Of a stretch of DNA of 64,000 bases, positions 55,191 to 63,744 are shown piece after piece. Source of the stretch: Candidatus Gemmiger faecavium (lineage in GTDB: Bacteria > Bacillota > Clostridia > Oscillospirales > Ruminococcaceae); NCBI GenBank assembly GCA_019114415.1, contig DXFO01000009.1:1-64000 (forward strand), in the 5' to 3' direction. Under the pieces are notes generated by a model. It ran no database searches. It was not told the DNA's origin and saw nothing but the letters and a program-made list of their open reading frames with translations. The position numbers and the translations under genes were made by a program. Numbering within the stretch: the stretch's first letter is position 1; every line of letters starts with the position of its first letter.

Positions 55191-55886
55191 TCACTCTTCT
55201 TCCTTGATGCCCTCGCCCGCGAACAGTGCGGTCAAAAAGACAAAGACGATCGTCTGGATCAGGCCGTCGAACAGATCAAAGTAGATGCAGAAGACGGCAG
55301 GGACTACGGCAGGCACCAGGTACTTGATCATCTCCATGATGATGAAGGCGCCCAGCACGTTGCCGAACAGTCGCATGCACAAGGCAAGGGGACGGATGGC
55401 GACCTCCATCAGGTTGATGGGAGTCAGCAGGGGCATGGGCTCGGCAAAGCGTTTCATGCCGCCGCGCAGGCCATTGTAGCGGAACTGCGCTCCGTAGATG
55501 AGAAACAGGCTCATGATGGCAAGAGCCGCGGTCACGCTGATGTCCTTGGTGGGCGGAACGAGACCAAAAATGCTGATGATGTTTGCCAGGCCGATGTACA
55601 GCGCCACGGTGCCCAGATAGGGAGCGAAGGGACGCCAGTGCGGACCGATGGTCTCCTTGACGAAACCGTTGAGGAAATTAACGGCCGACTCCAGGACCAC
55701 CTGCACCTTGCCGGGATCGCGGACTTTCAGATTCCGCGTAGCCAGAAGCGTTGCCACCATCCAGACGGCCATGATGATCCAGGATACCAGGACCGCCGAA
55801 GCAATGGGGATGCCCCCCAGAACCGGAATGGTGAAAGCCGTTTCATTGGCAAGCGATTCGACCAGGGCTTGTTTGAAACCTTCCAA
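55191..55886 (-). CDS. atpB: ATP synthase a subunit
   Basis: The product is 231 residues with about five or six helices. The conserved Arg lies in PLALCMRLFGNVLG. The start is TTG at 55886, with GAGGTG 7 nt upstream; no ATG fits. It is the first gene of the operon; atpI is absent. A promoter was not evident. Confidence 0.93.
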   Translation of the reverse strand: MEGFKQALVESLANETAFTIPVLGGIPIASAVLVSWIIMAVWMVATLLATRNLKVRDPGKVQVVLESAVNFLNGFVKETIGPHWRPFAPYLGTVALYIGLANIISIFGLVPPTKDISVTAALAIMSLFLIYGAQFRYNGLRGGMKRFAEPMPLLTPINLMEVAIRPLALCMRLFGNVLGAFIIMEMIKYLVPAVVPAVFCIYFDLFDGLIQTIVFVFLTALFAGEGIKEEE

Positions 55887-56009
55887 ACTTGTTCACCTCT
55901 TTTTCGCCTACATATTACTCCTGCGGGCGCGGGAGGATAAGGGTTACGAAAATAAAAAAAACAAAAACCTACAAAGCCGACGGGTTTCCACCGGGGAAAC
56001 CGGACAAAG

Positions 56010-56028
56010 TTTGTGCAACTTTGTGCAA
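56010..56028. repeat. Direct repeat TTTGTGCAA in front of the two-component genes
   Basis: TTTGTGCAA occurs at 56010-56018 and again at 56020-56028, spaced 10 bp. It lies just upstream of the -35 at 56031. One helical turn of spacing suggests a regulator site. Confidence 0.55.
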
Positions 56029-56030
56029 GA

Positions 56031-56059
56031 TTGATGCTTTTTGTCCGATGTGGTATCAT
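56031..56059 (+). promoter_or_regulatory. Promoter of the CitA/DcuS-type two-component operon
   Basis: -35 TTGATG (56031-56036), 17-nt spacer, -10 TATCAT (56054-56059). Confidence 0.75.
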
Positions 56060-56123
56060 GGCATCAGAAGATGCCCGGGCCCCCGCAACAGGGGCCTGGG
56101 CGCGGAAAACGGGAGGGTGTGCC

Positions 56124-57767
56124 ATGGACAGAAAACAGACCGGGCAGACGGTATACCAGCAGATTCGGCGGGTGTCGGTGCTGGGCATCCTGACGGCCAT
56201 GATCCTGGCCACGGGGGCCGGGCAGTGGATCAGCCTGACCCAGGAAAGCGCCGCCCGGGACCGCACCCTGACCGCGGCGGTGCAGTCCATGTCGGACGCC
56301 CTGGCCCTGTCCGCCGAGGAGGACTGGGAGCAGGCCGCCGCTTACATTGAACAGACCACCCGGGGCATCTCGGGCATCGACCTCTTTGCCGTCTATGATG
56401 TGGAGGGCAATCCCCAGGTGTTCTACGACGCGGAGGCCGACGGCGCCGGCGGAAGCATTGCGCCCCTGGACGAGGCGCTGATGGAAAGCCTGATAACGTC
56501 CGGAAAGCCGCTGTTCGATGACGCCCAGGCTCCCGAGGGCGCCGACCACTGCGCCTACATTGCGGTCATCGAGCCGGGCGGCGAGGTGCGCGGCTATGTG
56601 ATGGCCGGCCTTTATCTGCGCTCCATCCACCAGACGGTCATCCGGACGCTGGCGGTGTACATCCTCATCGGCGCGGCGGCGCTGGGCATCGGTACCCTGC
56701 TGAGCATCCAGCTGGCCCGCCGCATCAAGAGCGATCTGCTGGGCTATGAGCCGGACGCCTTCCGGGATCTGTTCCTGCGCCGGATGGAACTGCTGGACGC
56801 CCTGGACGAGGGCATGCTTGCCATCGACAAGGAAAAGCACATCATTTATATCAACCGCGCCGCCGCCGAGATGCTCTCCTTTGACAAGGCGGCGGTGCTG
56901 GGCAAACCTCTGGCGGAGGTCTATCCCCAGTCCACCATCCCCTGGGTCATGCGCACCGGCAGGGCCGAGTACAATGTGGGGCTGGAATCCCTCAAACATG
57001 TGCGCATTCTGTCCGACCGGATGCCGGTGCGCCGGGACGGCAGGATCGTGGGAGCGGTGGCCATCTTCCGCAACCGCACCGAGGTGGCCAACCTGGCCAA
57101 GGAACTGACCGGCGTGCAGCACATCGTGGAGGCCATGCGGGCCTATACCCACGAATTCATGAACAAGCTGCACGTCATTCTGGGCCTTTTGCAGCTGGGA
57201 GAAGCCCAGCAGGCGGAGGAATATGTGCTGCAGCTGACCCAGACCCGGGCGCTGTCGGTGGGCATGATCTCGGAACGCATTGCCGAGCCGTCGGTGGCGG
57301 CGCTGCTCATCGGAAAAGGCTGCCGCGCCGCCGAACTGGGCGTGCGCATGACCCTGGACCCCGAAAGCCATCTGTCCGCCGATGCCCTCTACCTGCCCAC
57401 CTCGGGGCTGATCACCATTCTGGGCAACCTGATCGGAAACGCGCTGGAAGCCTTCAGCAATGCGCCGTCGGGCGGGCTGCACCAGGTGGACGTCACCATC
57501 CGGGAAAGCGACCGGGGACTCATCCTCAGCGTGGACGACAACGGCCCCGGCATGTCCGCCGATTTGCGGGAGCATATCTTTGAGCGGGGCATCACCACCA
57601 AGGGCAGCGGCCACGGCACCGGGCTGTTCCTGGTCAAGAGCGTGGTGGACGCCTACAACGGTGAGATCCGGGTGGAGTCCACGCCGGGGGTGGGCAGCTC
57701 CTTTATCGTGACCTTCCGCAGGCCGGACGGGGAACCCGACCCCGCCGCAGCGCCTGACCAAGAATAA
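56124..57767 (+). CDS. Sensor histidine kinase, CitA/DcuS type
   Basis: The product is 547 residues. Helices at about 18-38 and 175-195 enclose a periplasm-like domain of about 135 residues. A PAS domain follows, then a Spo0B-type DHp with YTHEFMNKLHVIL (His about 343), and HATPase_c with NLIGNALEAFSN, DDNGPGM and GTGLFLVKS. These sense dicarboxylates or citrate. GGGAGGG precedes ATG 56124; an upstream in-frame region is not coding. Confidence 0.9.
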   Translation: MDRKQTGQTVYQQIRRVSVLGILTAMILATGAGQWISLTQESAARDRTLTAAVQSMSDALALSAEEDWEQAAAYIEQTTRGISGIDLFAVYDVEGNPQVFYDAEADGAGGSIAPLDEALMESLITSGKPLFDDAQAPEGADHCAYIAVIEPGGEVRGYVMAGLYLRSIHQTVIRTLAVYILIGAAALGIGTLLSIQLARRIKSDLLGYEPDAFRDLFLRRMELLDALDEGMLAIDKEKHIIYINRAAAEMLSFDKAAVLGKPLAEVYPQSTIPWVMRTGRAEYNVGLESLKHVRILSDRMPVRRDGRIVGAVAIFRNRTEVANLAKELTGVQHIVEAMRAYTHEFMNKLHVILGLLQLGEAQQAEEYVLQLTQTRALSVGMISERIAEPSVAALLIGKGCRAAELGVRMTLDPESHLSADALYLPTSGLITILGNLIGNALEAFSNAPSGGLHQVDVTIRESDRGLILSVDDNGPGMSADLREHIFERGITTKGSGHGTGLFLVKSVVDAYNGEIRVESTPGVGSSFIVTFRRPDGEPDPAAAPDQE

Positions 57768-57781
57768 GACCGGAGGCAGCC

Positions 57782-58444
57782 ATGTACACTGTTGTTATTG
57801 TGGAGGATGATCCCATCATCACCCAGCTCAACCGCCGCTATGCCGAGAAGGACGGCCGCTTTACCGTGACGCAGACCTTTTCCTCCCCCCGGCGGGCGCT
57901 GGACTGGCTGACCCGCCATCCCGCCGACCTGGTCATCCTGGATTTCTACATGCCCCAGATGAACGGCCTGGAACTTTTGCGGGCCATCCGGGCGGCGGGG
58001 GTGGAGTCCGACGTCATCATGATCACGGCGGCCAACGACGCCGCCACGGTGGAGGCCCTGACCCGGCTGGGCATTGTGGATTACCTGGTCAAGCCCTTTG
58101 CCTATGAGCGCTTCTGCCGCGCGCTGGATGAATTCTGCCGCCGCCGGGCGGCCATGCGGGCGGGCAGCCTGGACCAGAACGCTCTGGACAGCCTGATGCA
58201 CGCCGCGCCCCCCGCGCCCCTGCCCAAGGGGATGCAGGCCCAGACCCAGGAGCGGGTGCTGGCCTGCCTGCGCGCCGACCCCGGACGCCCCCGCACCTGC
58301 GAGGACATTGCCGAAGCGGCGGGGCTTTCGGTGGTGACGGTGCGGCGGTATATGAATTATCTGGCCCAGCAGGGCATGGTGGCCGGGGACATGGACTACG
58401 GCACCGGCGGCCGGCCATGCCTGGTCTACCGGCTGGTCAAATGA
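57782..58444 (+). CDS. Response regulator, DcuR/CitB type
   Basis: The product is 220 residues. The receiver has EDD at 8-10 and Asp54 in VILDFYMP, with Lys near DYLVKPF. A C-terminal helix-turn-helix (EDIAEAAGLSVVTVRRYM) follows a P/A-rich linker. It is 14 nt after the kinase. The repeats at 56010 and 58462 are candidates for its binding. Confidence 0.9.
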   Translation: MYTVVIVEDDPIITQLNRRYAEKDGRFTVTQTFSSPRRALDWLTRHPADLVILDFYMPQMNGLELLRAIRAAGVESDVIMITAANDAATVEALTRLGIVDYLVKPFAYERFCRALDEFCRRRAAMRAGSLDQNALDSLMHAAPPAPLPKGMQAQTQERVLACLRADPGRPRTCEDIAEAAGLSVVTVRRYMNYLAQQGMVAGDMDYGTGGRPCLVYRLVK

Positions 58445-58461
58445 CCGGGCGGTGTTCAGAA

Positions 58462-58521
58462 GTGTTGCAGAATGATTCAATGCTGATGGTGCAACGTCCC
58501 GATGTGTTGCAGAATGCTTCA
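58462..58521. repeat. Two near-identical 18-mers between regulator and nfnA
   Basis: GTGTTGCAGAATGATTCA (58462-58479) and GTGTTGCAGAATGCTTCA (58504-58521) differ at one base and are 42 bp apart. TGCAAC, the reverse complement of GTTGCA, lies between them. They may be regulator sites in front of nfnAB. Confidence 0.55.
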
Positions 58522-58546
58522 GCACAGCGAATAGTTTTTCTTTACA

Positions 58547-58575
58547 TTGACGTCAAAATGCCGTACAATTATTAT
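58547..58575 (+). promoter_or_regulatory. Promoter of nfnAB
   Basis: -35 TTGACG (58547-58552), 17-nt spacer, -10 TATTAT (58570-58575). Confidence 0.8.
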
Positions 58576-58652
58576 GTAATGCTTTCACGGCGCGGGACAT
58601 CCGTCCGTACAGCCACGCCGGAAAAATCCATCAGTATAAAAGGAGAACGACC

Positions 58653-59495
58653 GTGTTTAAGATCGTAAAAAAACGCAGCCTTAACCCCACGGTGGCGGAA
58701 ATGTCGATCGAAGCGCCGCTGATCGCCAAAAAAGCTAAGCCGGGACAGTTCATCATCCTGCGCGCCAAGGAAGATTCCGAGCGCATCCCGCTGACCATTG
58801 CGGGCACGGACGCTGTTGCGGGTACCGTTGACATCATTTATCAGATCGTGGGCGCAGGCACCATGCAGCTCAACAGCCTGAACGAGGGCGAGAGTCTCCA
58901 CGATTTTGTCGGCCCCCTGGGCAAGCCCACCGAGATCGAGGGCCTGAAAAACGTCTGCGTGGTGGGCGGCGGCGTGGGCTGCGCCATCGCGCTGCCCGTG
59001 GCCCGTGCCCTGCATGCGGCAGGCGCCAAGGTCACCGGCATCGTCGGCTTCCGCAACAAGGACCTGGTCATCCTGGAGGATGAGTTCCGTGCCTGCTGCG
59101 ACGAGCTGATCCTCATGACCGACGACGGCAGCTACGGCGACAAGGGCGTTGTCACCGCCCCGCTGGAAAAGTGCATCCAGGACGGCGCCAATTTTGACGA
59201 AGTCATCACCATCGGACCCCTGATCATGATGAAATTCGTCGTGGCCGTTACCAAGAAATACAACGTCAAGACCGTCGTTTCCATGAACCCCATCATGATC
59301 GACGGCACCGGCATGTGCGGCGGTTGCCGCCTGACCGTGGGCGGCAAGACCATGTTCGCCTGCGTGGACGGCCCCGACTTCGACGGCTTTGAGGTCGATT
59401 TCGACGAGGCCATGCACCGCGGTACCATGTACCGCGATTTTGAAGTCCACGCCCGGGAAGCAGAGTGCAATCTGCTGAAGAAGGAGGTCGAGTAA
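58653..59495 (+). CDS. nfnA: Ferredoxin-NADP transhydrogenase small subunit NfnA
   Basis: The product is 280 residues of the NfnA/dihydroorotate-dehydrogenase electron-transfer type: an FAD domain (RIPLTIAG), an NAD domain (VVGGGVGCAIALP) and a C-terminal [2Fe-2S] part with MCGGCRLTVGG. NfnAB transfers electrons between NADH, NADPH and ferredoxin by flavin bifurcation. The start is GTG 58653 with AAAGGAG upstream. One base separates the stop from the large-subunit start. Confidence 0.9.
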   Translation: MFKIVKKRSLNPTVAEMSIEAPLIAKKAKPGQFIILRAKEDSERIPLTIAGTDAVAGTVDIIYQIVGAGTMQLNSLNEGESLHDFVGPLGKPTEIEGLKNVCVVGGGVGCAIALPVARALHAAGAKVTGIVGFRNKDLVILEDEFRACCDELILMTDDGSYGDKGVVTAPLEKCIQDGANFDEVITIGPLIMMKFVVAVTKKYNVKTVVSMNPIMIDGTGMCGGCRLTVGGKTMFACVDGPDFDGFEVDFDEAMHRGTMYRDFEVHAREAECNLLKKEVE

Positions 59496-59496
59496 C

Positions 59497-60900
59497 ATGC
59501 CCAATATGGACCCCAAAAAGTGTCCCATGCCCAGCCAGGACCCCAACGTCCGCAACAAGAACTTCAAGGAAGTTGCCCTGGGTTACACCGCCGACATGGC
59601 TGTGAATGAGGCCAAGCGCTGCCTGCAGTGCAAGAACCATCCCTGCCGTTCCGGCTGCCCCGTGGATATCGACATCCCCGGTTTCATTGCGAAAGTGGCC
59701 GAGGGCGACTTTGAGGCCGCCTATCAGGTATTGTCCGCTTCCAGCGCCCTGCCCGCCGTCTGCGGCCGCGTCTGCCCCCAGGAAAACCAGTGCGAGGGCA
59801 AGTGCATCCGCGGCATCAAGGGCGAGCCGGTGGGCATCGGCCGTCTGGAGCGCTTCGTCGCCGACTGGCACCGGGAAAACGTACATACCCCGGTCACCCC
59901 GCCGGCTCCCAACGGCCATAAGGTGGCTGTCATCGGCGCAGGCCCCTCCGGCCTGACCGCTGCCGGCGACCTGGCCAAGATGGGCTACAAGGTCACCATT
60001 TTTGAGGCGCTGCACGTTGCCGGCGGCGTTCTCATGTACGGCATCCCCGAGTTCCGTCTGCCCAAGGACATCGTCCAGACCGAGATCGAGGGCCTGCGCG
60101 CCCTGGGCGTGGACATCGAGACCAACATGGTCATCGGCAAGGTGCTGACCATCGACGAACTGATGGGCGAGTACGGCTTTGAGGCCGTTTACATCGCCTC
60201 CGGCGCCGGTCTGCCCCGCTTCATGGGCATCCCCGGCGAGAGCCTGAAGGGCGTCTACTCCGCCAACGAGTACCTGACCCGCGTCAACCTGATGAAGGCT
60301 TACCTGCCCGACAGCCGCACCCCCATCCAGAAGAGCCATGCCGTTGCCGTTGTGGGCGGCGGCAACGTGGCCATGGATGCCGCCCGCTGCGCCAAGCGCC
60401 TGGGCGCCGAGAACGTGTACATCGTCTACCGCCGCGGCATGGCCGAGCTGCCTGCCCGTAAGGAGGAAGTGGAGCACGCCGAGGAGGAAGGCATCATCTT
60501 CAAGACCCTCACCAACCCGGTGGAGGTCCTGAGCGACGAAAACGGCTGCGTCCGCGGCATGACCTGCGTGGAGATGGAGCTGGGTGAGCCGGACGCCTCC
60601 GGCCGCCGCCGTCCCATCGTCAAGCAGGGCAGCGAGTTCGAGCTGGAAGTGGATACCATGATCATGGCCCTGGGCACCAGCCCCAACCCCCTGATCCGCT
60701 CCACCACTCCCGGCCTGGACGCCGACAAGCACGGCTGCATCATCACCGACGGTCCCGACGGCCTGACCAGCCGCCCCTTCGTCTACGCGGGCGGCGACGC
60801 TGTCACCGGCGCGGCTACCGTCATCCTGGCCATGGGCGCCGGCAAGGAAGCCGCCAAGGCCATCGACAAGGCCATCCGTGAGAAAAACGGCGAGGCCTGA
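59497..60900 (+). CDS. nfnB: Ferredoxin-NADP transhydrogenase large subunit NfnB
   Basis: The product is 467 residues, resembling the small subunit of glutamate synthase. The N-terminal Cys-rich domain (CLQCKNHPC, CPVDIDIP, CGRVCPQENQCEGKC) binds two [4Fe-4S]. FAD (IGAGPSGLTAAGDL) and NADP (VGGGNVAMDAA) sites follow. As partner of NfnA it is more likely NfnB than glutamate synthase, since no large GltB gene lies near. Confidence 0.92.
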   Translation: MPNMDPKKCPMPSQDPNVRNKNFKEVALGYTADMAVNEAKRCLQCKNHPCRSGCPVDIDIPGFIAKVAEGDFEAAYQVLSASSALPAVCGRVCPQENQCEGKCIRGIKGEPVGIGRLERFVADWHRENVHTPVTPPAPNGHKVAVIGAGPSGLTAAGDLAKMGYKVTIFEALHVAGGVLMYGIPEFRLPKDIVQTEIEGLRALGVDIETNMVIGKVLTIDELMGEYGFEAVYIASGAGLPRFMGIPGESLKGVYSANEYLTRVNLMKAYLPDSRTPIQKSHAVAVVGGGNVAMDAARCAKRLGAENVYIVYRRGMAELPARKEEVEHAEEEGIIFKTLTNPVEVLSDENGCVRGMTCVEMELGEPDASGRRRPIVKQGSEFELEVDTMIMALGTSPNPLIRSTTPGLDADKHGCIITDGPDGLTSRPFVYAGGDAVTGAATVILAMGAGKEAAKAIDKAIREKNGEA

Positions 60901-60945
60901 GCCTGTCTGGAAGTGAGCAGAGCTCTTTCCCATCACCGGTAACTG

Positions 60946-60987
60946 CCCGGACCGGCCCCCGCGGATGCGGCGGCCGGTCCGGGTTTT
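60946..60987 (+). terminator. Terminator of nfnAB
   Basis: CCCGGACCGGCC (60946-60957) pairs with GGCCGGTCCGGG (60972-60983), followed by TTTT. Confidence 0.85.
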
Positions 60988-61199
60988 GCATTTGGGCGCA
61001 CAGTCCCGGCTCCGGCTGCACATACTGGGAACAGGGCGTTTTGTGCTCCTGTGCAGACAGGGCTGCGGTGCGAGGGCGGACGGTTTGGAGCCGGTCCCCC
61101 GTCAGACCCCGGCTCCCCGGAGACGGGGACGCAAAAGGCCCTGAACCTGTGGCCCGGAGCTTTGCCCACAGGCATCTTGCAAAGGTTGGAGGCGCTGCA

Positions 61200-62357
61200 A
61201 TGTACAGCAATTTCATACAGTTCACCATCCCCAAGATCGGGCAGGCATTGGTAGCAGCCGTGCTGTATCTCAATTTCATGCAGCTGCCCTTTGTCCAGAT
61301 CTTTGCGGGGAAAACCCCGTTTCTCTATCTGGGCATCCCGATTTTGCTGGTGGGACTGGTCAGTTATGTCAGCCGGGACCCTTTGGGGACCGGCATGGTC
61401 TGGGCCGGGGTGCTGACCGGCGTCTATGTGTTCTGCGACCTGGTATCCCTGGTATTCTGGTTCATCGGCGGGCTGCCGCGGCAGATCTGGCAGGCGGTCT
61501 ACGGCGGCGGGCTGCTGGCCTGGGCCATCACGGCCCTGTGGCTGTTCTACGGCTGGCGGCGGGCGCAGAAACTGTGCACCACCACCTACCGCCTGACCAC
61601 TCAAAAGCCCCTGCCCGGGGGCAGGCTGCGCATCGTGCAGATCAGCGACCTGCACGCCGGGTCCACCATGCAGGCCGCCCGGGCCGAGGAACTGGAACGG
61701 CGGGTGGCGGAACTTTCCCCCGACCTGCTGGTGCTGACGGGGGATATTTACGATGAAAACACGCCCCGGGAGGATTTCGAGGCCTTCAATGCCGTGTTTG
61801 CCCGGCTGACCGCTCCCATGGGCAAGTATTTCGTTTACGGCAACCACGACCTGGGCCACCACTGGCGGGAGGCCTGCTACGACCGTGCCGACATGGAGCG
61901 CGCCTTTGCCGACGGCGGGGTCCGGGTGCTGGAGGATGTGGCGGTCATGGCGGAACAGGACGGCGTGCCGGTGCGCATTGTCGGCCGCAAGGACTGGCTG
62001 TACACCGAACACCGGCGCTTTTCCGCGGCCGAACTTATGCCCGGCGGGCCGGACGGCATCTACACCCTGTGGCTGGACCATGAACCCCGGGAACTGCGGG
62101 ATGCTGCCGCCGCGGGGGCTGACCTGGCCCTGTGCGGTCACACTCACGGCGGTCAGGTCTGGCCGGTGGGGCTGGTGTCCCGGCTGTTCGGCTACAATGA
62201 GGTCAACTACGGCAAAAAACGCTTTGGGTCCTGCACCGCCATTGTGTCGGGCGGCACCGGCACCTGGAGCTACCAGCTGCGCACCGAGGGCCGCACCGAG
62301 ATCGTCTGCGTAGATGTGGAAAGCCGGCCCGATGGGCATCTCGGGCAAAAACCATAA
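61200..62357 (+). CDS. Membrane-anchored metallophosphoesterase
   Basis: The product is 385 residues. Four hydrophobic helices fill the first 125 residues. The calcineurin-like domain has DLHAG, GDIYDENT, GNHDLGHH and GHTHGGQV. GGAGG precedes ATG 61200; the open frame before it is not coding. It resembles YkuE/YaeI-type enzymes; substrate unknown. It lies alone on the plus strand. Confidence 0.9.
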   Translation: MYSNFIQFTIPKIGQALVAAVLYLNFMQLPFVQIFAGKTPFLYLGIPILLVGLVSYVSRDPLGTGMVWAGVLTGVYVFCDLVSLVFWFIGGLPRQIWQAVYGGGLLAWAITALWLFYGWRRAQKLCTTTYRLTTQKPLPGGRLRIVQISDLHAGSTMQAARAEELERRVAELSPDLLVLTGDIYDENTPREDFEAFNAVFARLTAPMGKYFVYGNHDLGHHWREACYDRADMERAFADGGVRVLEDVAVMAEQDGVPVRIVGRKDWLYTEHRRFSAAELMPGGPDGIYTLWLDHEPRELRDAAAAGADLALCGHTHGGQVWPVGLVSRLFGYNEVNYGKKRFGSCTAIVSGGTGTWSYQLRTEGRTEIVCVDVESRPDGHLGQKP

Positions 62358-62388
62358 AATCCCCCGGGCGGCAGAGCAAAATCTTGGC

Positions 62389-62422
62389 ATTGGGAATGCT
62401 TCCTTTTACCGATTGGGCATGC
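62389..62422. repeat. Direct repeat in the promoter of the 2-hydroxyacid dehydrogenase
   Basis: ATTGGGAATGC (62389-62399) and ATTGGGCATGC (62412-62422) share 10 of 11 bases and begin 23 bp apart. The second touches the -10. They may be a regulator site. Confidence 0.5.
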
Positions 62423-62428
62423 TATAAT
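62420..62428 (+). promoter_or_regulatory. Extended -10 promoter of the dehydrogenase
   Basis: TGCTATAAT provides TG one base ahead of a perfect TATAAT; the -35 is poor. Transcription would start near 62435. Confidence 0.75.
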
Positions 62429-62507
62429 GGGAGACGGGATAACACACTAAAACAGTATGATATAGATTCCCGCCCGCATCCAACCCGCCAAAAAGGAGGA
62501 ACCCTGC

Positions 62508-63509
62508 ATGAAGATCGTGTTTTTTGGTACAAGAGAGTACGACCACTACTACTTTGACGTTCTGGCCGCCGACCCGGATTACGGCTGCGAGATCAAGTTT
62601 TTGACCGCCAACCTGGACGTGGATACCGCCCCCCTGGCCAAGGGCGGCGACGCGGTCTGCGCTTTTGTCAACTCCGACTGTTCCGCCCCGGTGCTGGAAG
62701 TGCTGGCGGAAAACGGCATCCGCCTGCTGCTCATGCGCTGCGCCGGCTTCAACAACGTGGACCTGGCCGCGGCCAAGCGGCTGGGCATCACGGTGCTGCG
62801 CGTGCCGGGGTACAGCCCCGAGGCCGTGGCCGAGCACGCCATGGCTCTGGCCCAGGCAGCCAACCGCCGCCTGTGCAAGGCCTACGTCAAGGTGCGCAAC
62901 AACAACTTCGCTCTGGACGGTCTGCTGGGCTACAACCTGTACGGCTCCTCGGCGGGCATCATCGGCACCGGACGCATCGGCGCCGCCATGGCCCGCATCT
63001 GCCACGGCTACGGCATGACGGTGCTGGCCTACGACCAGTACAAGAACCCCTCCCTGGAGGGCATCGTCCGCTATGTCTCCCTGGAGGAACTGCTGCGCGG
63101 GTCCGACCTCATCAGCCTGCACTGCCCCCTCACCGCCGAGACCCACCACCTCATCAACCGGGAGACCATCGGCATGATCCGGGACTCCGCCATTCTGGTC
63201 AACACCAGCCGGGGCGCCCTCATCGATACCGAGGCCCTCATCGAGGCCCTGCGCGCCCGCAAGTTCGCCGGCGTGGGCCTGGACGTCTACGAGGACGAGG
63301 ACGGCCAGGTGTTCGAGGACTTCTCCGATGAAGTGCTCCAGAACGAGGTGGTGCCCGTGCTGCTCAGCTTCCCCAACGTGGTCATCACCAGCCATCAGGC
63401 CTTCTTCACCCGCACGGCGCTGCAGAGCATTGCCATCGTGACCATGGAAAACGCCCGCGCCTTTGCCCGGGGTGAGACTCTGGTCAACGAGGTCAGGGCG
63501 GACGCCTGA
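62508..63509 (+). CDS. D-2-hydroxyacid dehydrogenase (D-lactate type)
   Basis: The product is 333 residues, the normal length. The NAD site is GIIGTGRIGAAMA. Catalytic residues are Arg in NTSRGALID, Glu in YEDED and His in SHQAFFT. The sequence resembles D-lactate dehydrogenases that regenerate NAD from pyruvate. AAGGAGGA precedes the ATG by 8 nt. It has its own promoter and terminator. Confidence 0.9.
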   Translation: MKIVFFGTREYDHYYFDVLAADPDYGCEIKFLTANLDVDTAPLAKGGDAVCAFVNSDCSAPVLEVLAENGIRLLLMRCAGFNNVDLAAAKRLGITVLRVPGYSPEAVAEHAMALAQAANRRLCKAYVKVRNNNFALDGLLGYNLYGSSAGIIGTGRIGAAMARICHGYGMTVLAYDQYKNPSLEGIVRYVSLEELLRGSDLISLHCPLTAETHHLINRETIGMIRDSAILVNTSRGALIDTEALIEALRARKFAGVGLDVYEDEDGQVFEDFSDEVLQNEVVPVLLSFPNVVITSHQAFFTRTALQSIAIVTMENARAFARGETLVNEVRADA

Positions 63510-63570
63510 ACCGGGAAAACCGCAGCCCCGGACAACCACTGAATCTTTGCCGGCCGAAAGCCGGTCTTGC

Positions 63571-63616
63571 ACCGCCCGCAGGAGGGAAAACTCTCCGGCG
63601 GGCGGTTCTTTTTTGC
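63571..63616 (+). terminator. Terminator of the dehydrogenase
   Basis: ACCGCCCGC plus GGAG pairs with CTCC plus GCGGGCGGT, and CTTTTTT follows. Confidence 0.88.
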
Positions 63617-63633
63617 TCTTCGCCCCGGGCCGG

Positions 63634-63662
63634 TTGACCTGTCCGCACACAGGCGATATAAT
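63634..63662 (+). promoter_or_regulatory. Promoter of rsmI
   Basis: -35 TTGACC (63634-63639), 17-nt spacer, -10 TATAAT (63657-63662). Confidence 0.88.
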
Positions 63663-63744
63663 AACTAAAATGACGAATTATGTCCCATCGGGACGATTCC
63701 GGCGGGGGAGATGCCCCGCAAAACCAACGGAAGGAGGCGCTGCC

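Noticed and set aside
59497-60900. Glutamate synthase small subunit
   Set aside because: No large GltB subunit nearby and the gene follows an NfnA-type partner by one base; NfnB is the better call.
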